Assembly (NCBI GenBank): GCA_950295325.1 | Contig: OX485807.1 | Coordinates: forward strand, 28,865,666-28,929,665 | DNA length: 64,000 nucleotides | Origin: Polytrichum commune | Taxonomy: Eukaryota; Streptophyta; Polytrichopsida; Polytrichales; Polytrichaceae | Direction: 5' to 3' | Shown: positions 48,266-59,315 of the stretch, piece after piece | Layout of the letters: each line of letters starts with the position of its first letter | How positions within the stretch are numbered: position 1 is the stretch's first letter | Program-made: the position numbers and the translations under genes | Notes under the pieces: generated by a model | Told to the model about the DNA's origin: nothing | Database searches by the model: none | What the model saw: the letters and a program-made list of their open reading frames with translations, nothing else

Positions 48266-48797
48266 TTGTCACTAACTTGTGTCTAAATATGTGCCCTAGT
48301 ATAGCCTCCCAATCCTATTCTCTTGCCTTGCCCAAGTATGTTTCTTACAAATTCCTCTAACAGTGGGGTCCGCAAAGGATGTGTGGACCAAGGGTGAGTT
48401 TCCTTGTAGGCCACTTGCCCAAATGTAGAGGGAATTTGGTGGGGGTAAGGGTTCATATGTGCCAACTACAGTAAAAAGGATATATAGTGTTTGATTATAT
48501 TTAATATTGTTACCACCCTACCATGCTCAACACTAATTTTCAATTCCTTGACAATTAGTGTTAGACATAAATGTGCCAATACCTTCCCTACTGCCACCTC
48601 CCTTATTATATCATATTTTCCCATATCCTTACTAACACTAAATTCAAACATGTAACTTCCACATATTACCATAGTTGATATTTAGTGTTTGATTTTACAT
48701 TTAATGTTACTTACTTTCATAGGGTTATTGACATTTGGTGTATGCGTTCATATCAAGTGTATCAAACATTGAATATCATTTTTAATGTAGCTACTCC

Positions 48798-49242
48798 CAT
48801 CTTCTCAAATCCAAGCCCACCTACTAACCTCCTCCTCTAGGTTAAAGCCTCCTCCTAAAAGCAGTCTTCAATCCTTCAGTAACTAGCACTTGTAGGTTGA
48901 AGATTCTTTAATGAGCGCATGGAAGTCTAGAGGCCCATGTCCATGGCCCTCCGCTAGAATGTGGTTGGTTGACAGGTTGTGCTTAACTACATGCAAACAC
49001 CTCCAACCCACTATTATCTAGACTCTCGTGTATGAGCGGCCTACATGGAAACTCACCCTAAGCACAAGCAAGCATCCAACCACATTATGGCAATCTGCTA
49101 GAATGTGGAGGCTTGTGGACACATGCCACTAGACTTCCATGCACCCACTACATAATCTTTAATCTACAAGTGTCGGTCACCGAAGGTTTTGTAGATGGAT
49201 TTTAGAAGGAGTTTAGTAGGTGGGCCCAGATTTGAGAAGATG
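48798..49242. repeat. Inverted repeat (~170-bp arms)
   Basis: The left arm (about 48798-48970) holds CATCTTCTCAAATCC, CATGGAAGTCTAGAGGC and CGCTAGAATGTGG. The right arm (about 49075-49242) carries the reverse complements with mismatches and small indels. The loop is about 100 bp. Likely a foldback MITE or a rearranged duplicate. Confidence 0.8.
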
Positions 49243-49244
49243 GT

Positions 49245-50680
49245 TGTACACTCTAAACCCTGTAGTATCACACATGTGGCAACCAAAGTGAACGTGATAT
49301 TACATAGTTCTATATTGTTAGCATAGATGCATGATAATAGAGAAATAGTGTAGCATGTGACATTATGGAATAACACAAAGTGCAACATTGTAATGTGGAG
49401 ATTGATGATCACAATTGGCCAAGTTAGGTGCTTAGAGGTTTGAATCTCAAGATTTGAAGAAACAAGATGCACATGCATCTGTAATGGGAAGCAATTGACA
49501 ACTCTTTGATTACATTGAGCATGGATGAAATCTAGTATGTACATAAGATTTGTCTTGTTTGCAACAAATGATACTAATTGGTGCAGATCACTTGACAATG
49601 TATTGGTATTGATCCTCTTGAAGGAGATAATAATACAAGACGGAGAGTGTTGTGGGGACGCAATCAAAACAACTTGCCACACTCCCTACAACAAGGAGTG
49701 TGGGAAATTTGAAGGAGCAAGTTTAGATCATGACAATAACAACGATGATGATTCTCTCTTCATGAACACATGGTAAACCCTAAAACCTTCGCCAACACAG
49801 CTGCCACCCTAACTCTTGCCTCACAAACCCCAACGCTACAAAAATACAAATCATTTGCCACGATGGATCATGTTATACATATGGATTTCAAGTTTCTTCC
49901 ACGAGGATTTTGCACCCATGTAGTTTGTATCCAAGTAATTTCGTATCGTTGTTGGCATTAGAATCCAAAATTGCCTTATTCTAAAACCCTCAAAGTGGGA
50001 AAATGGTGTGCAACCCCTTGAACGTGTAGGAGGTTTGTGTGGAGCTTGAAATTCACAGTTTTGCAAATTACGAAGCTCTCACTCCCACTATCTTAGGGCT
50101 CCTAACAAATGGATTAACAATATTTTGAGGTTCTGCTTCCCATGCCTACCAGCTTCGTATACCAGAGTCTTGGGCAATTTGAGCACTTTGTGCACTAGCT
50201 GCACAATAGAACACAATTTCTCTTTGTCGAACTCCCCACAATCAATTGTTTTGCATATTTAAAATCACAATTGACTACTGTAGTTGTAAAAAGCATTCAA
50301 CACTTGTTGTCAAAATCTTGCAAGTTTTTTGGAATGAGTATTGAGCTCCAAATTCTTCCTAAATTTGATCAATCCATGCTTCCTCACCAACTACTTCCAA
50401 ACTACAAAACCTCAAACCTTCCTTCGCATCACCAAAACCCCATCACAACAATGATCACCAAACCCCTCAAAATATTGATCCAATTCAAGAAGTACAAACA
50501 CGTGGTGCAATGCAAGGGAGTGTATTGACTTCTTTGGTGGTTTGCATTATTGGCAAAACCTATGATATAAGGGTGAGAAATGTGACAATAAGGAGTGAAA
50601 TTTGAATTGGGAACATCCGTTCCCTAGGGTTTTAGGATATTAGAGAGTAAGTGACATTATAGAGTTTAGGGTGTGGCTAG
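49245..50680. repeat. Dispersed repeat, long copy
   Basis: Its two ends (49245-49430 and 50571-50680) match, in inverted order, 59145-59315 and 58940-59070. Shared words include TGGCAACCAAAGTG, GTGATATTAC and GTTCCCTAGGG. The ~1.1 kb interior is absent from the other copy. The interior has short open frames (49525-49776, 50271-50528) of unknown nature and looks like either an insertion or a decayed element body. Confidence 0.65.
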
Positions 50681-50692
50681 TTGGCACATACG

Positions 50693-50790
50693 AATCCTAC
50701 CCCACCAGATTCCCTCTACATATAGATGGGTTTGTCCTTATTTACACTAAAATCTCGTGGGTGAGCGGCCTACATGGAAACTCACCCTAA
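50693..50790 (+). repeat. Segment inverted relative to 48395-48475
   Basis: GTTGGCACATACGAATCCTA, CCCCACCAGATTCCCTCTAC and GGCCTACATGGAAACTCACC match the reverse complement of 48395-48475 with changes. The last of these words also occurs at about 49037-49060. It points to a shuffled repeat family covering 48.3-50.8 kb. Confidence 0.65.
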
Positions 50791-51128
50791 GAGGCACATT
50801 CGAACGTAAAGGAACTAAGTTTTGGTGTAGTTGTGAGTGCTCCATTGGCCACGTCACACACCCCCTACTGTATGGCAAAGAAAAGCTAGTAAGTTACCTC
50901 TAAAAAAATAGTGCTAAATATATATATTCAAGTTGTAGTGAATTTTTTATTTTTGTTTTTTGATGGAAATGTACTTCTATTTGCTAAGGTATACATGTCC
51001 TCATTTATTAAATTATAATGTCATATATAGGCTAAACTAGCCAAAGGGTTCATTCAACCCTAAAATGCTCAATCCTTCACATTTGATTTTTGGGCATGGG
51101 CAGCACATGTGCTTCAAATTCCAGTCAT

Positions 51129-51139
51129 GCAACAACAAT

Positions 51140-51216
<77 letters not shown>

Positions 51217-51260
51217 ACAAACAAACAAACAAAAATTAAAATTAAAATTAAAGTTAAAAA
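51129..51260 (+). repeat. (AAC)n microsatellite with (AAAC)n and (AAATTA)n tail
   Basis: About 29 AAC triplets from 51129, followed by four AAAC and several AAATTA units. The open frames with poly-Asn or poly-Cys readings here are artefacts of the repeat. Confidence 0.97.
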
Positions 51261-51845
51261 AAAAATCATAAACTCTAATTGTATGGATGTGAACGAGACT
51301 ATCATATATTCTTGCCGTGAAAATTTGAAGTACATCGGACCACATTTGCTAGGTCAAATTGACATGTGAACATGGCCTTCACCAACAGGGCATCTAGAGA
51401 AACTCTAAAAAAATTCATTTCATGACCATTTCAGTCTTCTTCTTTTTGTAATATATTTTGTGGTAGAAAAATAAGCCTCTCCCAAACAATTGGATTTTTT
51501 GATGAAATTTGAATGGAGTCCGTCACCCTCAAAGTTGAAGGGTCACATGAGGACATTTTAGGATATTCAGTCTTTGACTGGGAGTAAGCAATATGTGCAC
51601 TAAACATTTTCCAAATCCATCTGGTCAAGTCGTGCACAACTATCACCTTGTCCTAAGGGACATAAAAAAAATTAAAAAAATTAAAAATTAAAAACCACCA
51701 CCCAAATTGGGTATCGTATGTGAAAGATATCGGCTCTTAGATTTGAGTAGCTCATGGAACTACCTCCCAAAACAAGCAATTCCAAACTACTGAAAATCCT
51801 TACATGCTTGGAGTATGAGGTTTTTATATCTTACTTTAGCCACAT

Positions 51846-52075
51846 GGTTAATGTCCGGGAAGATTTTCGAGCAAAGTCAGTTGAGGTCCTAGTGTTTCCA
51901 AGTCCAACCGATTACATGTCGACATCTTTCGATTTTTCTTTATGAATTTGGGATATACTTTATAAATCCCTCTAAAATGGTCGGTAATTTTCTTGAAGCT
52001 TTGAACTTCAACCAAGTATTTCTCAAACTAACCAGTTCAACTCAACATGTAATTAGCAGCCAATTCTCCATGTTT
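51846..52075 (+). repeat. Dispersed AACCGGTT repeat, copy 2
   Basis: Same word order as copy 1 at 48030, including CCTAGTGTTTCCAAGTCCAA and TTCTCAAACT. The palindromes are mutated (ACCGATT, ACCAAGT, ACCAGTT). Confidence 0.8.
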
Positions 52076-52209
52076 AGTGCACATGATAATGTGCACCACC
52101 CTACACTAGTAGATACCTTCCATCCACACAGATTGCCACCTACAGATTGCCACCTAGTGGGTCACCAACCCATCAAGGCCTCTCTACAAAACCAAGTGCC
52201 TCACAATTG

Positions 52210-52927
52210 ATGGATATGACAAAAGAGACCTAAATTCAACACTTCTCAATATTGCAACCGTACATAAAGTTGCTTTCAACGACAAGCCTTTGATTAATTT
52301 AACTGAGGTCATGCTTGCAATGGCTATGAAAAAAGCAAGCTGGTTGCTCAAAGTGTGTATACAAGTTCCGTCTGAGGACTTAAAAGCACTTGGAAATCAA
52401 CAGCATAGACCAAGGGGAACAATGATCAGATTATCAAGGGCATGAAAGTTTGTGCTCATTCAAAAGAGCACAGGAGCATATGCAATAAAGTAAAATTGCA
52501 GAAATAGAAGGCATGTACATACTGGTTGCATTTCTTCAATGATATTCGTCATAAAACAGTCTTGTGCCCAATTTCAGTGTTGCAAATATTCTAAGCTTTG
52601 CAGGCTATGTGAATCGAGAGACTCTCCACCATATGAAAGGCAATATGATCGCTTGTTGAACATAAAAATAATGAAATAGAGCACCATGTTCGCAAGAATG
52701 CACCTCCCAGTACCTCATTAAAACATTGAGGCTCCTACTGCCTTTAAGAGAGCAATGTCTTCTTATTGGCCACAAATAATCAGGATGCGGTGAGCTTGCA
52801 GAACAAATGATCGTGTGTACAAATGATATGGTTACAGTATGTAAAATGATGCACTATTGGGCTATCCACAAATTAAGTGCTGATAGAAGTCTACTTGTGA
52901 TGAGGTCATACTCTCAAGAGTGTAATT
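52210..52927. other. 3' flank of the Elongin A-like gene
   Basis: Lies downstream of the Elongin A-like stop on the minus strand and probably contains its 3' UTR. No other gene was recognised. Confidence 0.45.
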
Positions 52928-55900
52928 TCACACCCTACGCCCAGAAGATTGTCCACCAGGTCGTTGATTTAGGCCGTTGCCACCCGCTGCTTTGTTTCTC
53001 ATAGAAGCTTGCATCTTTACCTCATTACTGTGGGACACAACAGCACGTAAAATTACACAAACTCAGCACCTTTCCCAAAAGTTCATGGCAGAAGACACTG
53101 CACTAATCTAAAAGGTAAGATACAGGAAAGGACTTCTAAAGGTGGAGAATAACATGAAGATTCCTTCCCAAGTAAGCAAAATCTTCCATACATAAAATGA
53201 ACACCACAGTAAGTAGAGGTCCAAATCATTACTCTATATTGAGAGTTTGAACCCACCTGTTAGCATAATCCATCCTTGATTTCTGCATTAACCGACCTTT
53301 GCTCTTTGCAAACTTTGATGCAGGTGCACTGCTGCCTGTTTAGCACAAAATATAAGTAAATCAGGTTCTAGTAACCTGACGGATGCAGCACATTCTCTTC
53401 CTCTCTAGTCTCTTACAACCTATGCAAAGAGGAGATGCAAAGAGATGACAAGAATGCAACCCACCTCCAGTGCCTGACTTCCGGCGCTTACTCTCTGGTG
53501 GTTTCACATCACATGGTTTTAATTTCCTGCTTTGTTTTTCTGGTGTAAAAGGCACATCAGAAAGATAAAAATCCATATTAGTCGCAAGGCATTTAGAATG
53601 ATTTAAATTTCTGCATAACTGAGAAGTTTAAAAAGTACAATAACCATATCCACAAAATCGAACTTCACTTGGAACCAACACTCACTAACAATCTTAAGAA
53701 CAAGGCCTAACATGTTTAGGCAGGTATCAGCTTACGAGTGTCTTGCTCTTTGTATAATTCTCTCAGACGATTCACACCCTTCTTTTGCACTTCCTCTTGC
53801 TCTCTGAGTTTGGCCTGTTACAACAACAGCACAACTTCTGAATTTGATGTTGCAGTGGTGACTGCCATAATCTTGTGTCTACAATGAGTACCAGAAATTT
53901 AAAGCAAAGCAAAACTTAAGCAGAGGAAGCGCAGAGCTGGGTATTGCTCATTCAAGAAAAAACCATACAGTGAATCTAAAGTACAATGTCATCCTTCACT
54001 CCCCAGAACAGTGACATGCTGTGAAATATCATCGTCCTAACTCAGCTATTCAAGTGCAAAGTCTATATCAGAGTCATCAGGACTGAAAGTGCAAGAATGT
54101 TCTACTAGCTCTGCTTTATGTGGTAGAAAAACTAGACCTGGTATAACTGTCTCCATTTGAATTTGCAATTCCGATTAGCCATACGCTCTTTCACCATGTC
54201 CACGGCATCGTTTCCAAACTTTCTTGCATAGCACTTGCGCCATAGCTCATCCGTGATTGGACTCAAATCTCTACCCTGAGGTACAGTAATGAAAGTCATG
54301 ACTTCAATATCCACATAATTCTCTAGTCCTGCTACAGCGATACAATGTTCCTAGATTCATGATGACATTAAGCAGGATAGTTGCTTTAAATTCCTTAACA
54401 TGACAATTCTAACCCAATACTGTCTGCTTACCGTGATTATGAACAACAGACTCCAAACATAATTGCCAAACACAAGTCAAGCATTTCTGCTCATGCTTAA
54501 AACCAGAATATATGTTAAGTGTCTTGGAGCTCAGGAAACTTATAGTAGGATTTTGAACTCAAATACAGACCCACCATCTGTTTTCTAGCAGTTGTGCATA
54601 CTGCTAGGACCCTCTACTCACTATGCACAAACCTGGAAGCTATTCAATAACTCTACAGGTGACCCTGTGAGCGCTATAACTAAAACCGAGATAGACCTAG
54701 GTAAAACAGAAACATCAATTAGTACTGAGCTGACAGAGGCTCCCTTGCAATATGATGCAATAAAGAGAAACTAAAAACTGAAAAGACATGAAGAGAGGAT
54801 GAGTAGATGAAAAACACACTGTGGTTGATGTCTCAATATGCATCAGCTGGTCTGCATTGCAATGAGGTAAGATTCTCTTCAGCAAGCTGATATCTGTCTC
54901 CCCTACATCCCCAAGATGCGATAGATTGTCGATTGCACTCCGCACACAAAGCTCTAGTAGAGACACCCCCCTGATTTCTAACCAGTACAACAACACAGGT
55001 CTGTGAGACTAGGATGAGGAGAGTTGAAAATTTCAAGGAACTCAAATCAGACAGTCACATGTATCCTCTCATACAATTCACAGATGAACATTGACTGCAT
55101 CATGACCCATATTTTTCCCTCTAAAGGGACTTTCAAAAATTCCAGAATCTGAAATCTAGGCAGAAATTCCTTCTTGTTGCAAACCAGCCCCCTGTATCTG
55201 TCCTTCGTTTAGAAACCAGCTGTGACGCCACTGCTTTAGCAACATTACATGACCATAGCTATGGACAAAATGAACCCTACTTTCACCATTAGGTCTAAAT
55301 ATCCTATAAAGGAAGCACACAACAGGCTCTCAAATGCATACAACAAGTTCACTAATCCATACCCGATGCAAAACAAGAGTCTTACTCAAATTCAACACAA
55401 GTGAAAAGAAACGAGGCAATGAAGAGAAAGAGAATCAATTAAAAAGCTTCACATCCATGTACAAACGCCAGAGCTCCAAAGCTCCTGCCAATGCAATCCT
55501 CTGAACTCCATGATAGGTGGCAGAAGCCAACTTTCACCATACCAACCACATACTTGTGGAACGAAAAGCAAGCAAGACGAAAAGCCTATGACAAGATCCT
55601 TTACGACAAAGAAGGAGCGTTCAACACGCAGGCGAAAGCCTTAACATTGATGTATCAGTATATCCATGCCTGATAAAACCAATTCCAGATCCCATCGAAT
55701 TGCAAGGAAAGCCTCTTCAAAAGCCAAACAATGCACATATGGCGTTCGCCTAATCAAAGCCCAAATATACTTGAATTGAACTTAGTGCACAAAGATCATT
55801 GTTGAGAAAATCTACTTTTAGGTTTTCCTGAGAGAAACAAAACGAAACCAGAGTGCGTCCAGTATACGCGAGGTAGTAATCTGCGACCAGACTAGAGATC

Positions 55901-56618
55901 CCATAGACACCTAGAGCAAAAATGGCAACCACTACCCAGGTCACAAACTTCAATCTCATAAATCCGAACCAAAATCGAGACTGCGAGCTCCAGGAATTCG
56001 TGTAAGGATACCTCGACCACGATCTATGGTTTTGGCCATAAGTGGGATGAAATTAGAGCTCCGGCATTCTTAAGTGCACCAAATTTCGTTAACCAAAATT
56101 ACTTTCAGGTCTTCCTGACAAACCAAATTGAAACCAAAATGCGTGCAGTAAACAAGAGGTGGTAGTCTGCGACCGGACCAAAGCTCCCACGGACCCTACG
56201 GTAAAACTCGGAACAACTACGCAAGCCTCAAAGTTCAACCTTACGAGCCTCCACCAAAACCGAGACGGCTAACTTTAAGAATGCAGCTATATATATCTCG
56301 ACCACGATCTACGGTTTGGACCATAACTGGAGACGAAATTAGAGTTTCGAGAGGCATTCTTAAGTACATCAAATTTCGTTAACAAGAATTACTTTTAGGT
56401 CTACCTGAGAGAAAGAACGCGAAACCGCCGTGCGTGTAGTAAACGAAAGGTAGTAATCTGCGACACCATACTAAAGCTCCCACAAGACACCTAGAGCAAA
56501 GCTTCAAACCACTCGTAGGCCACAAACTTCAACATCACGAATTCAAACCCAAACCCAGACTGCGAGCTATAAGAATTCAGTCGGATGTACCTCGACCACG
56601 ATCCTTCGATTTCGCCAT
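52928..56618 (-). CDS. ELOA: Elongin A-like transcription elongation factor
   Basis: Elongin A binds Elongin B/C, stimulates Pol II elongation and can act as a ubiquitin-ligase receptor for stalled Pol II (family knowledge). Exons, 5' to 3': 56618-56591, 54977-54820, 54275-54138, 53814-53736, 53539-53465, 53335-53257, 53027-52928. They total 657 nt, giving 218 residues, all GT-AG and in phase. The BC-box SLLELCVRSA (residues 15-24) fits the S/T-L-x3-C-x3-A pattern. The F-box-like part follows (NLSHLGDVGETD, LLKRILPHCNADQLMHIE), then GRDLSPITDELWRKCYARKF and KFKWRQLY. A charged helix (NRLRELYKEQ) and a Lys-rich tail (KFAKSKGRLMQKS) complete the protein. It lacks the long N-terminal TFIIS-like region of animal Elongin A, as is usual in plants. 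Exon 1 encodes only MAKSKDRGR plus one base, and lies in a triplicated segment; the copy at 56039-56012 could serve as an alternative first exon. Confidence 0.93.
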
Positions 56619-56636
56619 GACTGGAGACGGAATTAG
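55776..56636 (-). repeat. Three tandem copies of Elongin A exon 1 plus intron start
   Basis: Units of about 290 bp at 56343-56636, 56046-56342 and about 55776-56045. Each contains, on the minus strand, an ATG followed by a 28-nt exon-like block ending GATCGTGGTCGAG, then intron-like sequence with shared words (AGTCTCGGTTTTGG-like, TTTGCTCTAGGTGTC). The first and third copies keep a GT after the block. The middle copy reads AT there and has a changed peptide (MVQTVDRGR). Confidence 0.92.
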
Positions 56637-57923
56637 AGCTCCGGGAGGTCGCCCTGGCTTGCCGCAACGCTGCTGCTCCTCCTCCTGGACGACTCCAGAG
56701 GCTCCTCCTGCATCTTGCTGCAAACTGGGGAGCAAAGGAATGGAAGGGAAAGAAAGACAAGGGAAGGACGAGCCTCAGTGGACAGCGAGAGAGACGACGG
56801 GTGACCCGGCGTATTGACGTCTGACCCGGTGTAATGGCGGGCACGGCCTCCGGGTAGAGTCCGGAGCGGGCGAGGAGTGGAGGGTTGCGAGCCCGCCGGA
56901 AGGCCGGGTAACCGACACCAGAAGTCGGGTGACCCGGAGAACAGAACGGTGTGGCAATTCGTGACCCGTTCCTTGTATTGTGCGTCGGGTCGGGTGAATA
57001 GTGTATGCCTACAGTGGTTGGCCCTTTCCTTTCCATATCTTAAGACTTGGGATCAGTCATGTGTTTTCAAATCTACGTAAGCTTAGGTTAATCGGTGTTA
57101 ATTCACAATTGACATGTTGATGTTAAGGTAGATGGGTCTTAAATGGTTACTTTTTTCCAACTACACTAACTATCCCAATTAGTGTGTGTTACTCTTCTGA
57201 TGTTACGCGATGCTATAACTATTTAACGAACATGTAATATTATGTCAAGCACGGTCATTAATGTTCTATTATGTCCAAATGATTTATTGAACATTTGTTA
57301 GTAAAATTACAATTATGAGTAAGATGTTATTGCGTTACGTAACTCCAAATCATTACACGCATGAATTCGGATAATCAATGTAGCCCACTTCTCACAGGAT
57401 TAGTGCGATTAGCACGAGATAGTTAGCAAATCCAATTCAAGGCTATAGCCACTTTCCTCATCGTTATTTGGAGCTCGTATGCAAAACACGAGTTTAAGTT
57501 ACCTTGAACTACGTTTTCAAGCTTCGTTAACTACTCCATATTCAATAGTGACGAACACTAAAATCATCTATGTACTCAATTGAATAATCAACAAAACTTA
57601 CACTTCCAATAACCAAAAATAAATAACGGGAGGTCCGACTTTTGTTGATGCTTCATCATAGATTTGCTAATGCAACACAAGTTCCGTTATGTAAATGTAA
57701 TCAGTATAAGTTGGAGAACATGAAAATAGAGCCGATTAACACCCTTACACCTTACTTCCTCCCAAACCATACCAAAGCCATGCGTTGACTTAAGACTCAC
57801 TTAAGAGGTTGTAACCTTTGTAGCTCACACTTTGTAAGGCAAACCCTTGCATTTGAAAGATATTGCAGTGACACAATCATCATCAACACAACTTGCTTTT
57901 GTAAGTTTAGGTTTCAAAGTAAG

Positions 57924-57925
<2 letters not shown>
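56637..57925. other. Upstream flank of Elongin A gene and gene-free DNA
   Basis: The first ~350 bp are GC-rich compared with the surroundings and probably hold the promoter. Beyond about 57060 the DNA is AT-rich without recognisable genes. Confidence 0.45.

Positions 57926-57999
<74 letters not shown>
57926..57999 (+). repeat. (CT)n microsatellite
   Basis: About 37 uninterrupted CT dinucleotides, ending 20 bp before a hAT-like MITE. The Leu/Ser and Arg/Glu open frames reported across it are repeat artefacts. Confidence 0.98.
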
Positions 58000-58001
<2 letters not shown>

Positions 58002-58019
58002 GCACGCACGAACACACAC

Positions 58020-58415
58020 CACGGGTAGATCACTCCATTGTCAAGTTGAACACCACGTGCAACCAAAAAAAATCTTCTTTTGGTAAGTTGCACCACCAAA
58101 ATGGGTCAAAATTTTATCAATTTTTTTTCATGAGTAGATATACACAGTACCTATGACATAGTCAAAAGTGGTAACTAAATTTGATGATTTGTTTTTTCAT
58201 AAAACATACCATTTCTAACTATAATGACACATAATTGAACTAAAAATTTACTAAAAATATAAATATGACTAAAAATATAACAAAGATACTATCAATGGTT
58301 ATGTATATGTAGAAAAAATATCATAAATTTTAAAATTATATATGGCATGTAATATAGGGGTAGCAAACTTTGTTTGCACGTGGTGTCAACTTGACAATGA
58401 AGTGACCTCCCCGTG
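58020..58415. mobile_element. hAT-like MITE, copy 2 (396 bp)
   Basis: The left end CACGGGTAGATCACTCC and the right end, read inward, CACGGGGAGGTCACTTC continue into about 45 bp of inverted repeat (ATTGTCAAGTTGA, CACCACGTGCAA). It is flanked by ACACACAC at 58012-58019 and 58416-58423, an exact 8-bp duplication, though that word is low-complexity. AT-rich loop, no genes. Same end sequence as 43213-44071. Confidence 0.85.
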
Positions 58416-58423
58416 ACACACAC

Positions 58424-58939
58424 AAGTTGTCTACATTAAAAGTGGCATGATCATAATGGGTAGAGGCAAGCTTGGATTTGGACACTTGTAGCATGCTTTA
58501 GTGGATTAGACCCCTTTCACCAAGGCCACAATATTTCCTTCCCATCCAAAACCACAAAATCCATCCCTTTAAATACTTTTTTATAAGAAAAAACCTACAC
58601 CTGTAGGTTTGTGGTTAATTCATTCAAATTTCGGCTCACTAGACTTATTCGGAGTCTTCGAAGCTCACTCCAATGTTAAACAATCTAAAGGAAATAACCT
58701 CTAACATACATGCTAATTGATGGCATTTTTTTCAGTTGATGAATGATAGGTATCCTCGTTTGCTTCTTTTTATAGACTATATTGCATGTACATTGATATG
58801 TGTAATTAGGTAGCCTTAGCGAATAGGTTGCCTCTTTACCCATGCAACTTACCTCGGGTCAAAATCAAATCAAAAATATTTTCTGTTTTGTTTGTTCATC
58901 CGTATAGCAATTGTGCATTTTGGTGTTGTGGTAACAAAT
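58424..58939. other. Gene-free stretch
   Basis: AT-rich with no recognisable gene or repeat. Confidence 0.5.
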
Positions 58940-59315
58940 ATTCATAATACACTCTAAACTCCGTATCAACCTCCTTGATGTCACTCCTTCTCTCATATCC
59001 CAAGCCCCTAGGGAATGGATGTTATCAATTTAAATCTCGCTCCTTGTTGTCATATTTCCTTCTCATATATCAAAAGGTTTTGACATTTATGTGAATCATT
59101 ACAAAATTCAAACCACGTGCTTGCACGCATCACGTTGTCATCATCATAACTAATGTCACTATTGCAATGTCGACTTTGTGTCCTTCCACAATGTCACATG
59201 CTACACTAATTTGTTTTCGATCAGCATCCATGTTAACACTACAAAACTCCTTAATATCACGTGCACTTTGGTTGCCACAAGCGTGATATTACGAAGCTTA
59301 GAGTGTAGTGTGGGA
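58940..59315. repeat. Dispersed repeat, short copy
   Basis: Inverted, contracted copy of 49245-50680. It carries CACTCTAAACTCC, CCTAGGGAATGGATGTT, AATGTCACATGCTACACTA and CACTTTGGTTGCCA as reverse complements of the long copy's words, but lacks its ~1.1 kb interior. Confidence 0.65.

Noticed and set aside
49164-49776. Possible transposase fragment in open frames at 49.2-49.8 kb
   Set aside because: No catalytic or zinc-binding pattern could be recognised.
51065-51345. Poly-Asn and poly-Leu/Cys frames
   Set aside because: Readings of the (AAC)n microsatellite.
54962-54977. Elongin A exon 2 acceptor at TCAG before the G run
   Set aside because: It would shift the frame and destroy the conserved BC-box. 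The acceptor GGTTAG at 54978 keeps phase 1.
57825-58086. Arg-Glu and Leu-Ser repeat frames
   Set aside because: Readings of the (CT)n microsatellite.
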